From Hymenobacter translucens (GTDB lineage Bacteria > Bacteroidota > Bacteroidia > Cytophagales > Hymenobacteraceae), in contig NZ_JAJERB010000006.1 in assembly GCF_020685205.1 (NCBI RefSeq), positions 62,001 through 126,000 of the forward strand: 64,000 nt of DNA, given 5' to 3'. Made by a program: the position numbers and the translations under genes. The notes beneath the pieces were generated by a model. The model had not been told where the DNA came from and ran no database searches. It saw nothing but the letters and a program-made list of their open reading frames with translations. This document shows, piece after piece, positions 42,246 through 51,798 of this stretch. The stretch's first letter is position 1, and each line of letters opens with the position of its first letter.

Positions 42246-42818
42246 TTAATTCTGGGCTTCAGCTGAAGTGCTGCTGAGCTGGTTTTCACGGCTTTTGTGG
42301 GTGGTCACGACCCGGCCCCGGCTGGTGAGTTCAATGGTCTTGCTTTCCAGCACATCAATCACGTAGCAGGCCTGCCGCTCTTTCGTAATCCGGATGCTGG
42401 CCAGCCGCCCATCCTGATAAGCGAATCGCCGGGCGGTTTCGATAACTGTTCCCTGCGCTGCCATGGTGGCTTTACGCTTCTCTGTCAGCTGTCCCGACTG
42501 GTTCCAGGTTCTGGCTTTTTGTGTGCCAGACGAGCTGATTCGGATCCGGGAGCAGGGGGCACCATCGGCATAAAACGTGTACTGCCGGTATTTGTAGGGG
42601 CGGCTCACTTTGTTTTTTTGCTGGTAGTAAGTGAGGACAGCCACAGTGCCATCCTCATAAAAGCTGGCTTGCTGAAGGTCCCGGGTCCCGTGCGGACACG
42701 CCCGCCTGATCTGCTGGCGCTGCTCGGGCGTGTAGTCACCACCCGTTGCCGCACCCTGGCCAAAGCCCGACTTTGGCAAAAAGAAAAGTAGGGCAGCAGC
42801 AAGGAAGGCAGCTTTCAT
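42246..42818 (-). CDS. secreted protein of unknown function
   Basis: 190 aa. The signal peptide ends near GFGQG (about residue 21). The mature part contains EDGTVAVLTYYQQKNKVSRP and similar lysine-rich, beta-type blocks with repeated short strands, reminiscent of MORN/toxin-immunity-like repeats. No confident family. It is 30 bp upstream of the PH-domain gene on the same strand. Confidence 0.65.
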   Translation of the reverse strand: MKAAFLAAALLFFLPKSGFGQGAATGGDYTPEQRQQIRRACPHGTRDLQQASFYEDGTVAVLTYYQQKNKVSRPYKYRQYTFYADGAPCSRIRISSSGTQKARTWNQSGQLTEKRKATMAAQGTVIETARRFAYQDGRLASIRITKERQACYVIDVLESKTIELTSRGRVVTTHKSRENQLSSTSAEAQN

Positions 42819-42990
42819 GACGCTAAAACCCAGGGTTGGGCCAAAATGGGTAAGGCAGATAGGCTTTATGACCCCGGTTTTCGGGCGCCCAGGAGGCAGC
42901 TTAGCCTTCTGCTGGATGCCTGACGGCTATTGCCGAAGCAGGGCCCGACCGGCGGCCGGGGTGCTTCCGGGGTAGTAAGATGGTCAAAAC

Positions 42991-43854
42991 CTACTGATAC
43001 GCAACGTTGGTGAGCTGCCCGCGGGTGACGGTAAAGCTCATGATCTGGTAGCAGTCCACGGGCTTGCCGTTCTTGGTAGCCGGCTTCCACTGCTGGGGCA
43101 TGTCGTTGACGGGAGCCAGCACCTGGTTTACCAGCGTTTCAAAATCACCCCTTCCTTCCACATCAGCCAGGAGGCGGTAGCCGCCGGCTTTGCCATCACA
43201 GTTAACCAGGAACAGGATCGACGTCTTGAATACGGCCTGCTTGGCCAGGTCGCTCGTCAGGGGGTGGGCAGTAAAATACTGCTGCAGGGCGGCGGGGCCA
43301 CCCGTAAACACCGGGTAGGTATCGGGCTGGGGCGGGAGCGTGCCCAGGCGCTTGGCCAGCATGTCGGGTGGGGCCAACGAGCCGGTAGGGGCCGGCGCAT
43401 ACCCGACTGCTGGGGCGCAGGAGGCAACCTTTATGATTTTGTCAGCCGGAAATCGGACCACCGTGGGCAGGTCGGCCTGGGTCTTGAACGTAAAGAGAAC
43501 CGGAGCTTTCGGCTGCTCAAATCGGCGAGGCGAGAAAAACAGCGTCACGATTCCCTGCTGGCCTTCGAACGTCAGGTCAACCCTGGTCAGGGTGTCGTTC
43601 CCCGCCCGCAGGTAGCTGACCTTATCAACGTGAAACTTAATGTTGCGGGGCGCTTTGAGCGCGTTCAGGTAAAACCCTAAGACCCGCTTGTCGCGACCAA
43701 TCCTAATCGGGCTGCCGGGCTCATAGCCGTAGGCGGAGTCTTTGGACACCTCCGTGATTTTCAGGGTACGCACGTTCAGGTAGTCCTGAGCGAAACCGGC
43801 GCCAGCATAAAAAAGCAGCGGCAGCGTAAGCAGGCAGCGTATTAAAGACTTCAT
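42991..43854 (-). CDS. exported protein with a TonB C-terminal-like domain
   Basis: 287 aa from ATG 43852-43854. A signal peptide ends near AGFAQ. The last 100 residues look like the TonB C-terminal domain found in many Bacteroidota envelope proteins (LQQYFTAHPL, FKTSILFLVNCDGKAGG, LVNQVLAPVNDMPQQWKPAT, NGKPVDCYQIMSF). There is no N-terminal transmembrane anchor plus Pro-rich spacer as in true TonB. The role is thus unclear. Confidence 0.72.
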   Translation of the reverse strand: MKSLIRCLLTLPLLFYAGAGFAQDYLNVRTLKITEVSKDSAYGYEPGSPIRIGRDKRVLGFYLNALKAPRNIKFHVDKVSYLRAGNDTLTRVDLTFEGQQGIVTLFFSPRRFEQPKAPVLFTFKTQADLPTVVRFPADKIIKVASCAPAVGYAPAPTGSLAPPDMLAKRLGTLPPQPDTYPVFTGGPAALQQYFTAHPLTSDLAKQAVFKTSILFLVNCDGKAGGYRLLADVEGRGDFETLVNQVLAPVNDMPQQWKPATKNGKPVDCYQIMSFTVTRGQLTNVAYQ

Positions 43855-43884
43855 AGCAGGCAAAGAGGATGGATAGAAAATAAA

Positions 43885-43912
43885 AACAGCCGGACCAACG
43901 GGTCCGGCTGTT
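43885..43912 (-). terminator. intrinsic terminator after the M1 peptidase gene
   Basis: AACAGCCGGACC (43885-43896) pairs perfectly with GGTCCGGCTGTT (43901-43912). On the minus strand TTTTT follows. It lies 25 bp after the stop codon. Confidence 0.88.
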
Positions 43913-43937
43913 AAAGTAACGCAAGTCCGACGTAAAT

Positions 43938-46304
43938 CTAGTTCGTGCCGGAGCTGCCGTTCGTGCCACCGCCACCGGCGGGCGGACGCTGCTGCGACGT
44001 GCCCTGCTGTTGCTGCATGGGGTTGGGCGGGGTTTGCTGCTGCTGCTGAAACAGCTCGAAGCGCGACGGGGCCAGGCGGCGGGGGAAGGCGTTGTTCGAC
44101 AGGTCGGTGTCGGCCGTTTCCAGACGGGGGTCCAGCACGAAGCTCACCACCGGCTTGGGCGTGATAAACACCTTGGTGACGCGCTCATTGTTTTTGCGCC
44201 AGATTTCGGCCGGGATGGTTATGATTTCCTGTTTGCCGTCTTCGTAGGTCATCTGCACCACCACGGGCATCACCAGTCCGCCTACGTTGCGCAGCTCCAC
44301 CTCGTAGAAGTGCAGGCCGGCGTCGAGGCGCTGCTGCTGGCTGGGCGTGAGGCCAGCCCGGTACTTCTGGTAGGCCTGGCGCTGGGCGTCGGTCGTGGCC
44401 GTGGGGTCGTAGGAGTTGTAGAAGTCCTTGAGCTCGGGCTTCACGTCGACCAGGGTTTTGGAGATGTCCTGCAGGTTGCGCTGCTGCGACAGGGTCTTGG
44501 GCTCGGCGTTGATCAGCTCCCGCTTGCGGGCGTTTTCGATTTCGGGATTCTTCGAGTCCACCGTGTACCAGTTCACGCTTTCGATGGCGAGGTCGGAGCG
44601 GTCGGTGGTGTAGAACCAGCCCCGCCAGAACCAGTCGAGGTCGGTGCCCGAGGCATCCTCCATCGTGCGGAAGAAGTCGGCGGGCGTGGGGTGCTTGTAG
44701 GCCCAGCGCTTGGCGTAAGTTTTAAAGGCGAAGTCGAACAGCTGCCGGCCCATGATGGTCTCGCGCAGCATGTTCAGGCCGGTGGCGGGCTTGGCGTAAG
44801 CGTTGGGCCCGAACTGCAGCACCGACTCCGAGTTGGTCATGATCGGGGTCTGCAGGCTTTTGTCGGTGCGCATGTAGTCCACGATGTTCTTGGGCTCACC
44901 CCGGCGCGACGGGTAGCCGCGCTCCCACTCCTGCTCGGTCAGGAACTGCACGAAGGTGTTCAGGCCCTCGTCCATCCACGACCACTGCCGCTCGTCGGAG
45001 TTGATGATCATGGGAAAGAAGTTATGGCCAACCTCGTGGATAATCACCGAAATCATCCCGTACTTTTTATCGGCGGTGTAGGTGCCGTCCTTGTCGGGAC
45101 GGCCGCCGTTAAAGCAGATCATCGGGTACTCCATGCCGCCCACCGGGCCGTGCACCGAAATAGCCACCGGGTACTCGTAGTCGATGGTGTACTTGGAGTA
45201 CACCTTGATGGTATGGGCTACGACTTCCGTCGAGTACTTGCCCCACAGCGGGTTGCCTTCCTTGGGGTAGTAGCTCATGCACAGCACCGGCTTGCCGGCC
45301 TGCTTGATCTGCATGGCGTCCCAGATAAACTTGCGCGACGAGGCCCAGGCGAAGTCGCGGACGTTTTTGGCAGCGTAGGTCCAGGTTTTGGTGCCTTTGG
45401 CCCGTCCCTGCTCAGCCTTCACGGCCTCCTCCTGACTCACGATAAGCACGGGCCGGCTGGCACCTACGGCCTGGGCGAGACGCTTGCGCTGGGTGGCCGA
45501 AAGCACCTTGTCGGGGTTTTGCAGCACGCCGGTGGCGCCCACCACGTGGTCGGCCGGAGCGGTGATGCTCACGCGGTAGTCGCCGAAGGGCAGGGTAAAC
45601 TCGCCGTTGCCCAGAAACTGCTTGTGCTGCCAGCCCTGGTTGTCGGAGTACACCGCCATGCGGGGATAGAATTGCGCAATCTCGTAGAGGTAGTTCTTGT
45701 CGTCCGGGAAGAACTCGTAGCCGCTGCGCTGGTTTATCTTGAGCTGGTCGTTGATGTTGTAGTGCCAGCTGATGCTGAATGTGACCGAAGCCCGGGGCGC
45801 CAGGGGCTGGGGCAGGTCTACCCGCATCATGGTGTGGTTGATAACGTAGGGCAGGGCCTTGCCACCCTTCATCTTCACCGACTCAATCTTGAAGCCGCCG
45901 TCGAAGTCTTCGCGCACGAGGTGCTCGAGGGCCGGAAAGCTCATCTTGTTCTGAATCTGACCTACCTGGGTGGAGGTGGTGATGGAGTTCTTGTCCAGGA
46001 TGTTCTGGTCGAGCTGCACCCAGAGGTAGGGCAGCACGTCCGGAGAGAGATTGGTGTAGGTGATGTCCTCCGAGCCGCTGATGGACTGCTTCTCGTCATC
46101 AAGCTTCACGCGGATGTCGTAGTCGGCGCGCTGCTGCCAGTAGTCCCGGCCCGGGGCGCCCGAGGCGGTGCGGTAGGAGTTGGGCGTGGGCAGCAGGGTT
46201 TCCAGCTGAGCGAACTTGTCGGTGCCGGAATTGGTGGTCTGCGCCGCCAGCGGGCCGGCTATTCCGACGCAGAGCGCAGCACCAAGTAGAAATTTTGCAA
46301 GCAT
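43938..46304 (-). CDS. secreted M1-family metallopeptidase
   Basis: 788 aa with a signal peptide ending at PLAAQ (about residue 22). Zinc-site motif HEVGH (about 422-426) is followed by the Glu of MDEGLN at the canonical spacing of 18. The exopeptidase-type motif is GGMEYP. The C-terminus is low in complexity, rich in Gln, Pro and Gly (from about 750), which may be a linker or surface tail. It is likely a cell-envelope or secreted aminopeptidase involved in peptide use. Compare the fused peptidase at 515-4123, whose spacing is non-canonical. Confidence 0.93.
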   Translation of the reverse strand: MLAKFLLGAALCVGIAGPLAAQTTNSGTDKFAQLETLLPTPNSYRTASGAPGRDYWQQRADYDIRVKLDDEKQSISGSEDITYTNLSPDVLPYLWVQLDQNILDKNSITTSTQVGQIQNKMSFPALEHLVREDFDGGFKIESVKMKGGKALPYVINHTMMRVDLPQPLAPRASVTFSISWHYNINDQLKINQRSGYEFFPDDKNYLYEIAQFYPRMAVYSDNQGWQHKQFLGNGEFTLPFGDYRVSITAPADHVVGATGVLQNPDKVLSATQRKRLAQAVGASRPVLIVSQEEAVKAEQGRAKGTKTWTYAAKNVRDFAWASSRKFIWDAMQIKQAGKPVLCMSYYPKEGNPLWGKYSTEVVAHTIKVYSKYTIDYEYPVAISVHGPVGGMEYPMICFNGGRPDKDGTYTADKKYGMISVIIHEVGHNFFPMIINSDERQWSWMDEGLNTFVQFLTEQEWERGYPSRRGEPKNIVDYMRTDKSLQTPIMTNSESVLQFGPNAYAKPATGLNMLRETIMGRQLFDFAFKTYAKRWAYKHPTPADFFRTMEDASGTDLDWFWRGWFYTTDRSDLAIESVNWYTVDSKNPEIENARKRELINAEPKTLSQQRNLQDISKTLVDVKPELKDFYNSYDPTATTDAQRQAYQKYRAGLTPSQQQRLDAGLHFYEVELRNVGGLVMPVVVQMTYEDGKQEIITIPAEIWRKNNERVTKVFITPKPVVSFVLDPRLETADTDLSNNAFPRRLAPSRFELFQQQQQTPPNPMQQQQGTSQQRPPAGGGGTNGSSGTN

Positions 46305-46563
46305 AAATCAGAAGAGGAAGAGAAAGCAAAAAGGCCGCTGGCACCAGAATGTTTGCGCAGCGGCGGGCAAAGACCCCAACGCAGCCCCAACGCTGCATGT
46401 GGGCAACCAGTTTCTTTTTTTGAGCTGCCGGCCGCAGGCTTCTGGCGGCAAGCGTCCAAAGCAGGCTTACAGGTAGGTGTTGAGGTTAGCGGCCTGCCTT
46501 ACGCACACCGGGTAAGAACCACCATATTCTTGCAGCTAAAGTTAGTGGTTGGCGGCGGACAAC

Positions 46564-47145
46564 TCACGCTAAAAGCAGCACCAGCGCTACGCCGGCCGCC
46601 AGCCCGCTCACAACCAGAATCCAGTCGCGGCGGGTGCGGCGTAGGATGCGCAGGGTGATAAGTCCAAGAATCAGAATCAGCAAAACGATGAGCAGCTGCC
46701 CGGCCTCCACGCCCAGATTAAACGCCAGCAGCTCCAGCACCGGCCGGCTGCTGCGGCCCAGCAGCTCGCGCAGGTAGCTCGAAAAGCCCAGTCCGTGAAT
46801 CAGCCCAAAGGCTGCGGCCAGCAGATTGGCAGACGTCAGCAGCACCGGCTCCCGGGGCTTGATGGTCTGGCCGGCCCGCCTTAGGTTAAGGCCACAGGTA
46901 AGCAGAATCGTCACCGGAATCAGCGTCTCCACCAGCCGGGAGTTATACTGCACAAAGCCCAGCGTCGCCAAACCCAGCGTAAGGGAGTGGCCCACCGTAA
47001 AGCTCGTGACCAGGGCCAGCACCCGCCGCCAGTCGGCCAGCACGTAGGGGGCGCACAACGCCAGCAGGAACACGAGGTGGTCGTAAGCCTGCAGGTTGAA
47101 GATGTGGAAGAAGCCCAGCCGGAAGTAAGTCGAGAATATGGACAT
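46564..47145 (-). CDS. HupE/UreJ family membrane protein
   Basis: 193 aa, six or seven transmembrane helices. The family features are the early GFFHIFNLQAYDHLVFLLAL, SFTVGHSLTLGLA and GLIHGLGFSSYL with their conserved His residues, likely metal ligands. HupE/UreJ proteins are nickel/cobalt transporters in some species, but many Bacteroidota members have no hydrogenase or urease nearby, as here. The 259 bp between this gene and the M1 peptidase show no gene. Confidence 0.85.
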   Translation of the reverse strand: MSIFSTYFRLGFFHIFNLQAYDHLVFLLALCAPYVLADWRRVLALVTSFTVGHSLTLGLATLGFVQYNSRLVETLIPVTILLTCGLNLRRAGQTIKPREPVLLTSANLLAAAFGLIHGLGFSSYLRELLGRSSRPVLELLAFNLGVEAGQLLIVLLILILGLITLRILRRTRRDWILVVSGLAAGVALVLLLA

Positions 47146-47221
47146 ACGGCAAAGCTAAGCCAACGCAGGCTTTTCCGGTCTTCACGTTCAGCGCCGCTGT
47201 TCATCTAAAGCGCAGTCATAA

Positions 47222-47254
47222 AAAAGCCCCGCTGACTAAGTCAGCGGGGCTTTT
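47222..47254. terminator. intrinsic terminator after the surface-protein gene
   Basis: AAAAGCCCCGCTGAC (47222-47236) pairs perfectly with 47240-47254. Read leftward the T-run is part of the stem and continues beyond it. It lies 19 bp after the stop codon of the T9SS protein and close to the start of the HupE gene. Confidence 0.85.
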
Positions 47255-47273
47255 CAAGCAGGTGCGGGAAAGG

Positions 47274-50200
47274 CTATTCCTTCACGATGCGGCGCGTATC
47301 AAGGCCCCCGTCGGTCCGGGCGCGCAGGATGTAGATACCAGCAGGCAGCTTGCTCAGATCCACGGCATGTGTGGTCTGGCTGGCCGAAGCCGGCACCGTA
47401 GCCGTGTGCACTACCTGTCCGAGAGCGTTGAACACCGACAGTTCTACCGTCTTCTGGTAGCCGGTGAGCTCCACCGTCAGGTTGCCGTCGCGGGTGGGGT
47501 TGGGGAACACGCTCAGCGACGCGCCGGCCAGCGGCCTGACGCTGGAGGTCACCGTCAGCGGCAGCGAGGCTTGGGAAGCGCAGCCCTGGGCCGAGGTGGT
47601 CACCACGGTATAGGCGCCGAACTGAGCCGGCGTGTTCACCACGTAGCTCTGGCCGGTAGCACCGGCAATGAGGGTGCCGTTCAGGTACCACTGGTTGCCC
47701 GTGGCCGCACTCGACGTGAGCGTGGTAGTCGTGCCGTTGTACACCACCGAGACCGTCGGACGAGCCGGCGTGGCGTTGATGGTCACCGTCGAGGTCGCCG
47801 TCGTAGCCGCGCAGCCACCAGCGGCGGCTACCGTGTTGGTCACGGTGTAGGTACCGGCCGTCGACGTAGCCAGCGAGATAACGCCGGTTGTGGCGTTAAG
47901 CGTCAGGCCTGCCGTCGAGCTGAACGTACCGGCCGTAGCGCCGGCTGCCAGCGTCGGGGCAACCGTGCCCGTCGAACCTGCGCAGGTGCCCGTGGCCGGG
48001 TAGCTGAACGAGGCCAGCGGAGCCGCCGTGATGGTCACCGTTGAGGTAGCGGTCGTAGCTGCGCAGCCGCCGGCCGCGGCCACCGTGTTGGTGACGGTGT
48101 AGGTGCCCGGTGTCGACGAGGACAGGGTGATGGCGCCGGTCGTGGCGTTAAGCGTCAGACCAGCCGTGGAAGAGAATGTGCCGGCCGTGGCGCCGGTACC
48201 CAGCACCACGGTGGGGTTGGTTGTCCCGGTCACACAGTAAGAGCTGGTCGTGCCGTAGCTGAAGCTGGCCAGGGGAGCGGCCGTGATGGTCACCGTTTGC
48301 GTGGCTGAAGACGGGCAGGTGCCTGCTACGCTGTAGGTCACGGTGTAGGTGCCGGGCGTCGAAGCAGCCAGGTTGATGGCGCCCGTAGTGCCGTTAACAC
48401 TCAGACCAGCCGTTGAGCTGAACGTGCCGCCGGCCGTACCCGTCACCGTCGCGGTGGGGTTCGTGCCGCTCACGCAGAACGTAGCGGCCGGGTAGCTGAA
48501 CGTGGCCGTCGTTGCCGGGTTCACCGTCACCGTCTGCGTCGCAGACGACGGGCAGGGGCCTGCCACGGTGTACGTGACCACGTAGGTGCCGGCTGTTGAA
48601 GTCGCCAGGTTGATGGCGCCGGTCGTGGAGTTAACACTCAGCCCGGTGGTCGAGGAGAAGGTGCCACCGGCCGTGCCGGTTACCGTTGCGGTGGGGTTCG
48701 TACCACCCAGGCAGAACGCTGCGGTCGGATACGAGAACGTAGCCGTGGTAGTCGGGTTTACCGTGACGGTAGTAGCCGGCGAGGTAGCCGAGCAGCCGGA
48801 CGCATTGGTTACCACTACAGCGTAGTTACCGGCAGTCGAAGCCGTGTAGGTAGCCGAGGTGGCGCCGGGAATGGCGGTGCCGTTGAGCAGAAACTGGTAC
48901 GTGTTGCCCGTACCGGCCGAAGCCGTGAGCACCACCGAGCCACCCTGGCAGAAAGTGGTAGCACTACCAGCCGTCAGTGAGGCCGACGGAACGGCGTTGA
49001 TAACCACCTGCGTGGTTGCCGTAGCAGCCGGGCAGCCACCCGACGCGGTGATGGTGTTGGTCACGGTGTAGGTACCGGCCGTGGACGTAGCCAGCGAAAT
49101 AACGCCCGTGGTCGGGTTAATCTCCAGGCCTGCGGTAGAGCTGAACGTACCGGCCGAGCTGCCAGCCGGGAAGGTAGGCGTAAGGGTAGCCGAAGAGCTG
49201 GCGCAGGTGCTGCCGGTCGTGGGGTAGCTGAACGCGGCGCTGGGGGCGTTGGTTAAGGTCACCGTCTGCGTGGCCGACGACGGGCAGGGACCGGCCACGC
49301 TGTAGGTTACCACGTAGGTGCCGGCCGTGGAGGCCATCAGATCAATCGTGCCGGTGGTAGCATTGACGCTCAGCCCGGTGGTGGAGCTGAAGGTGCCTCC
49401 CATCGTGCCGGTTACCGTTGCGGTGGGATTCGTACCGCCCAGGCAGAAGGTCGAGCCCGAATAAGAGAAAGCCGCGATGGTGGCCGGGTTTATCGTAACC
49501 GTTGTGGTGGCCGTTACGGCAGCGCAGGCACCCGAGGCCGGAATCGTGTTGGTTACGGTGTAGGTGCCGGGTGAGCTGGTGGTAGGCGTAATGGCACCGG
49601 TAGTGGGGCTCAGGCTCAGGCCTGCGGCGGAGCTGAACGTGCCGGCCGTGGCGCCGGGAGCCAGCGTAGCATTAATGGTTCCGCTCTGTGAGCCGCAGTA
49701 GCTGGCCGCGGGGTAGGAAAAGCCTGCCGAGCCGGGGGCGCTGATGGTAACGGTCGTGCCGCCCGTCACCGCCGCGCAGCCGCCCGAGGCCGCTACCGTA
49801 TTGGTGATGAAATAGGTGCCCGGCGTCGAGGTCGATGGCGTGATAGTGCCGGTGGAGCTGATCGTCAGGCCCGTTGCCGGGTTGACTGACAGCGTACCCA
49901 GGGTGCTGCCTGTGCCGATGCCCAGGGCTACTGTGCCCGTCGTCGTGGTGCAGTAGCTGGGTGCCGAATAGCCAATGTTGGCCGTAGGCGGAGCCGTGAT
50001 GGTCACGGTGGCCGTGGCGGAAGTGGCGGCGCAGCTGCCCGAGGCGGCTACCGTGTTGGTTACGGTGTAGGTGCCGGGCGTGCTGCTGCTGGGCGTAATG
50101 GCACCGGTAGTCGCGTTCAGCGTCAGCCCGGCGGTGGAGCTGAACGTACCGGCCGTGCTGCCGGTGGCCAGGGTGGGGGCTACGCTGCTGGTGTTGGTGG

Positions 50201-51266
50201 TGCAGTACGAGGCCGGGTCATAGCTGAAGGCCGCCGACTGGGCGGTGGAAATCGTAATGGTGGCCGTGCTGCTGCAGGTGCTGCTCACGGTATACGTCAC
50301 GGTGTAGGTGCCGGGCGTGGAGGCAGCGAGGTCAACAGCGCCGGTGGTAGCGTTGATGCTCAGGCCCGTGGTCGAGCTGAACGTGCCGCCGGTGGTGCCC
50401 GTCACCGTGGGCGTGGGGTTGGTGCCGGTCTGGCAGTACGAAGCGGCCGAATAGCTGAAGGCGGCGTTGCAGGCGGTGCCCGTACCGGCCGTCAGGGAGA
50501 AGTCGTCGATGGCCAGTCCATCGTCGGCACCAGCGGCGTCGGCATCCGCGAAGCGGAGGTAGAAGGTGGCGCCGGGGGCAATGGACAGGCCGGTAATGGT
50601 GCCTGAAACAGCGGTGCGGTTAGCAGGGTCGTTGCCATCGTAGCCGGTGCTGGTGGTGTTGTTGTTGACGGGCCCGACGAAGTCAAGCGCGTTCACGTCC
50701 ACAAAGGTGCCGGTGGTAAAGGAAGTGGCATCCGTGCTGTACTGAAAGTCCAACCGGTCGGCGCGGGCGGTAGTAGAGGCCGACAGGCGGTAGATTTCGC
50801 CCGTGTAGCCGACGGTCAGGCTGGAAATAACGGCGCCGGTGGTATTGGTAAAGGCAAAGCCGTACTGGGCCGATAGAGAGCCGCTGCGGACGCTGCCAAA
50901 GGCCCGGTCCGTTGGCGCGGAGGCGCCGAAGCCGAAGCTGTAGGTTTCACCCGTATTCGGGCTGCTGGTCGGGGTGATGGTAACGGCGGTGTAGGTGGTG
51001 TTAGCGCCAGTACCGGTACCGACGTTGGTTTCCACGAAGCCAAAACCCGCCGGTACCGCGGAGCTGGTTCCCGTCGTGGCCAGGGTATTAAAGTCCTGGG
51101 TGTAGGTGGCCGTGCCCAGGCTGATGGGCGTAACCGGGTTAGGCGTCTGTACCTGAGCCCAGCTCAGCGCCGGCATAAGCAGCAGCAAAGCCAGCAGCCG
51201 GAACCCCGGGCGGGCGGTGCGGCGGCTGACTGCCGACCGCGAGGTAAAAGGTAAAGCTGTTCGCAT
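47274..51266 (-). CDS. large repeat-rich surface protein with T9SS C-terminal sorting domain
   Basis: 1330 aa from ATG 51264-51266. A signal peptide ends near LSWAQ. An N-terminal beta domain (about 40-260, with YTQDFNTLATTG and LAIDDFSL) is followed from about residue 265 by ten related repeats of 78-85 aa. Each has an AxFSYPxxxxC start, GTFSSTAGLxxNxTTGxI in the middle and STxGTYTVTxTV near the end. Two different Ig-like units interrupt and close the series (about 720 and 1167). The end is a type IX secretion (Por) sorting domain (VFPNPTRDGNLTVEL, LPAGIYILRARTDGG). It should be displayed on the surface as an adhesin- or matrix-like protein. Confidence 0.93.
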   Translation of the reverse strand: MRTALPFTSRSAVSRRTARPGFRLLALLLLMPALSWAQVQTPNPVTPISLGTATYTQDFNTLATTGTSSAVPAGFGFVETNVGTGTGANTTYTAVTITPTSSPNTGETYSFGFGASAPTDRAFGSVRSGSLSAQYGFAFTNTTGAVISSLTVGYTGEIYRLSASTTARADRLDFQYSTDATSFTTGTFVDVNALDFVGPVNNNTTSTGYDGNDPANRTAVSGTITGLSIAPGATFYLRFADADAAGADDGLAIDDFSLTAGTGTACNAAFSYSAASYCQTGTNPTPTVTGTTGGTFSSTTGLSINATTGAVDLAASTPGTYTVTYTVSSTCSSTATITISTAQSAAFSYDPASYCTTNTSSVAPTLATGSTAGTFSSTAGLTLNATTGAITPSSSTPGTYTVTNTVAASGSCAATSATATVTITAPPTANIGYSAPSYCTTTTGTVALGIGTGSTLGTLSVNPATGLTISSTGTITPSTSTPGTYFITNTVAASGGCAAVTGGTTVTISAPGSAGFSYPAASYCGSQSGTINATLAPGATAGTFSSAAGLSLSPTTGAITPTTSSPGTYTVTNTIPASGACAAVTATTTVTINPATIAAFSYSGSTFCLGGTNPTATVTGTMGGTFSSTTGLSVNATTGTIDLMASTAGTYVVTYSVAGPCPSSATQTVTLTNAPSAAFSYPTTGSTCASSSATLTPTFPAGSSAGTFSSTAGLEINPTTGVISLATSTAGTYTVTNTITASGGCPAATATTQVVINAVPSASLTAGSATTFCQGGSVVLTASAGTGNTYQFLLNGTAIPGATSATYTASTAGNYAVVVTNASGCSATSPATTVTVNPTTTATFSYPTAAFCLGGTNPTATVTGTAGGTFSSTTGLSVNSTTGAINLATSTAGTYVVTYTVAGPCPSSATQTVTVNPATTATFSYPAATFCVSGTNPTATVTGTAGGTFSSTAGLSVNGTTGAINLAASTPGTYTVTYSVAGTCPSSATQTVTITAAPLASFSYGTTSSYCVTGTTNPTVVLGTGATAGTFSSTAGLTLNATTGAITLSSSTPGTYTVTNTVAAAGGCAATTATSTVTITAAPLASFSYPATGTCAGSTGTVAPTLAAGATAGTFSSTAGLTLNATTGVISLATSTAGTYTVTNTVAAAGGCAATTATSTVTINATPARPTVSVVYNGTTTTLTSSAATGNQWYLNGTLIAGATGQSYVVNTPAQFGAYTVVTTSAQGCASQASLPLTVTSSVRPLAGASLSVFPNPTRDGNLTVELTGYQKTVELSVFNALGQVVHTATVPASASQTTHAVDLSKLPAGIYILRARTDGGLDTRRIVKE

Positions 51267-51591
51267 AAAAAAGAGGAGTAGGAAAGGTGAAAAAAACAAG
51301 GATGGGAAAGCCGTTGAACTACCCCGGCCGAACCTGGACGACGGCCGAAACTCGGGAGTGTCCGGGTAAGTGGTTGCGTTCAGGCCGGTGGTATGCTGTA
51401 AAGTATAAAGACAAAATGACTCGGACCCCGGACCGCCCGGGTATCTGCCAGCCGACCGGGTCAGGGAAAGGCGGCTACCGGCGAAAATGGTGGTTCCGGC
51501 CTACTTGAGTAGGATTTGTCAGCAGGCGGAGGAAAAAAATAAACCCATCCTTACGGTGCCGGCAGGTGCCGGTTGGCGGCTTGTCTGGTTT

Positions 51592-51798
51592 TTAGCTGAC
51601 CACTGCCACCGGGCCGGGAGGGGCGGTGCTGGTGGCGGCCCGAAGCGTGCGGGGCCCGCCGGTACGGCTCGGGTCGGTAGGCTTATCCTGGGTTAGCAGG
51701 CGGCTGCTGCATACCAGGGCCAGGAGCAGCAGAGCCAGTACCAGCCAGGACTGAAAATCCGGCGCCGGGGCCGTTTGACAAGCAGAGCCAGGAAGCAT
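51592..51798 (-). CDS. possible small single-span membrane protein
   Basis: 68 aa with one strongly hydrophobic segment (SWLVLALLLLALVCS, about 17-31) and a polar, Pro/Thr-rich tail. It has no family resemblance and no neighbour that explains it. The hydrophobic stretch is the only support for coding; a chance frame in GC-rich DNA is possible. Confidence 0.35.
   Translation of the reverse strand: MLPGSACQTAPAPDFQSWLVLALLLLALVCSSRLLTQDKPTDPSRTGGPRTLRAATSTAPPGPVAVVS

Noticed and set aside
47770..50475. Periodic repeats that might be taken for a CRISPR array or tandem DNA repeats
   Set aside because: The period of about 240-255 bp is in frame and matches protein repeats; DNA copies differ at many synonymous sites and there are no short identical repeats with spacers.
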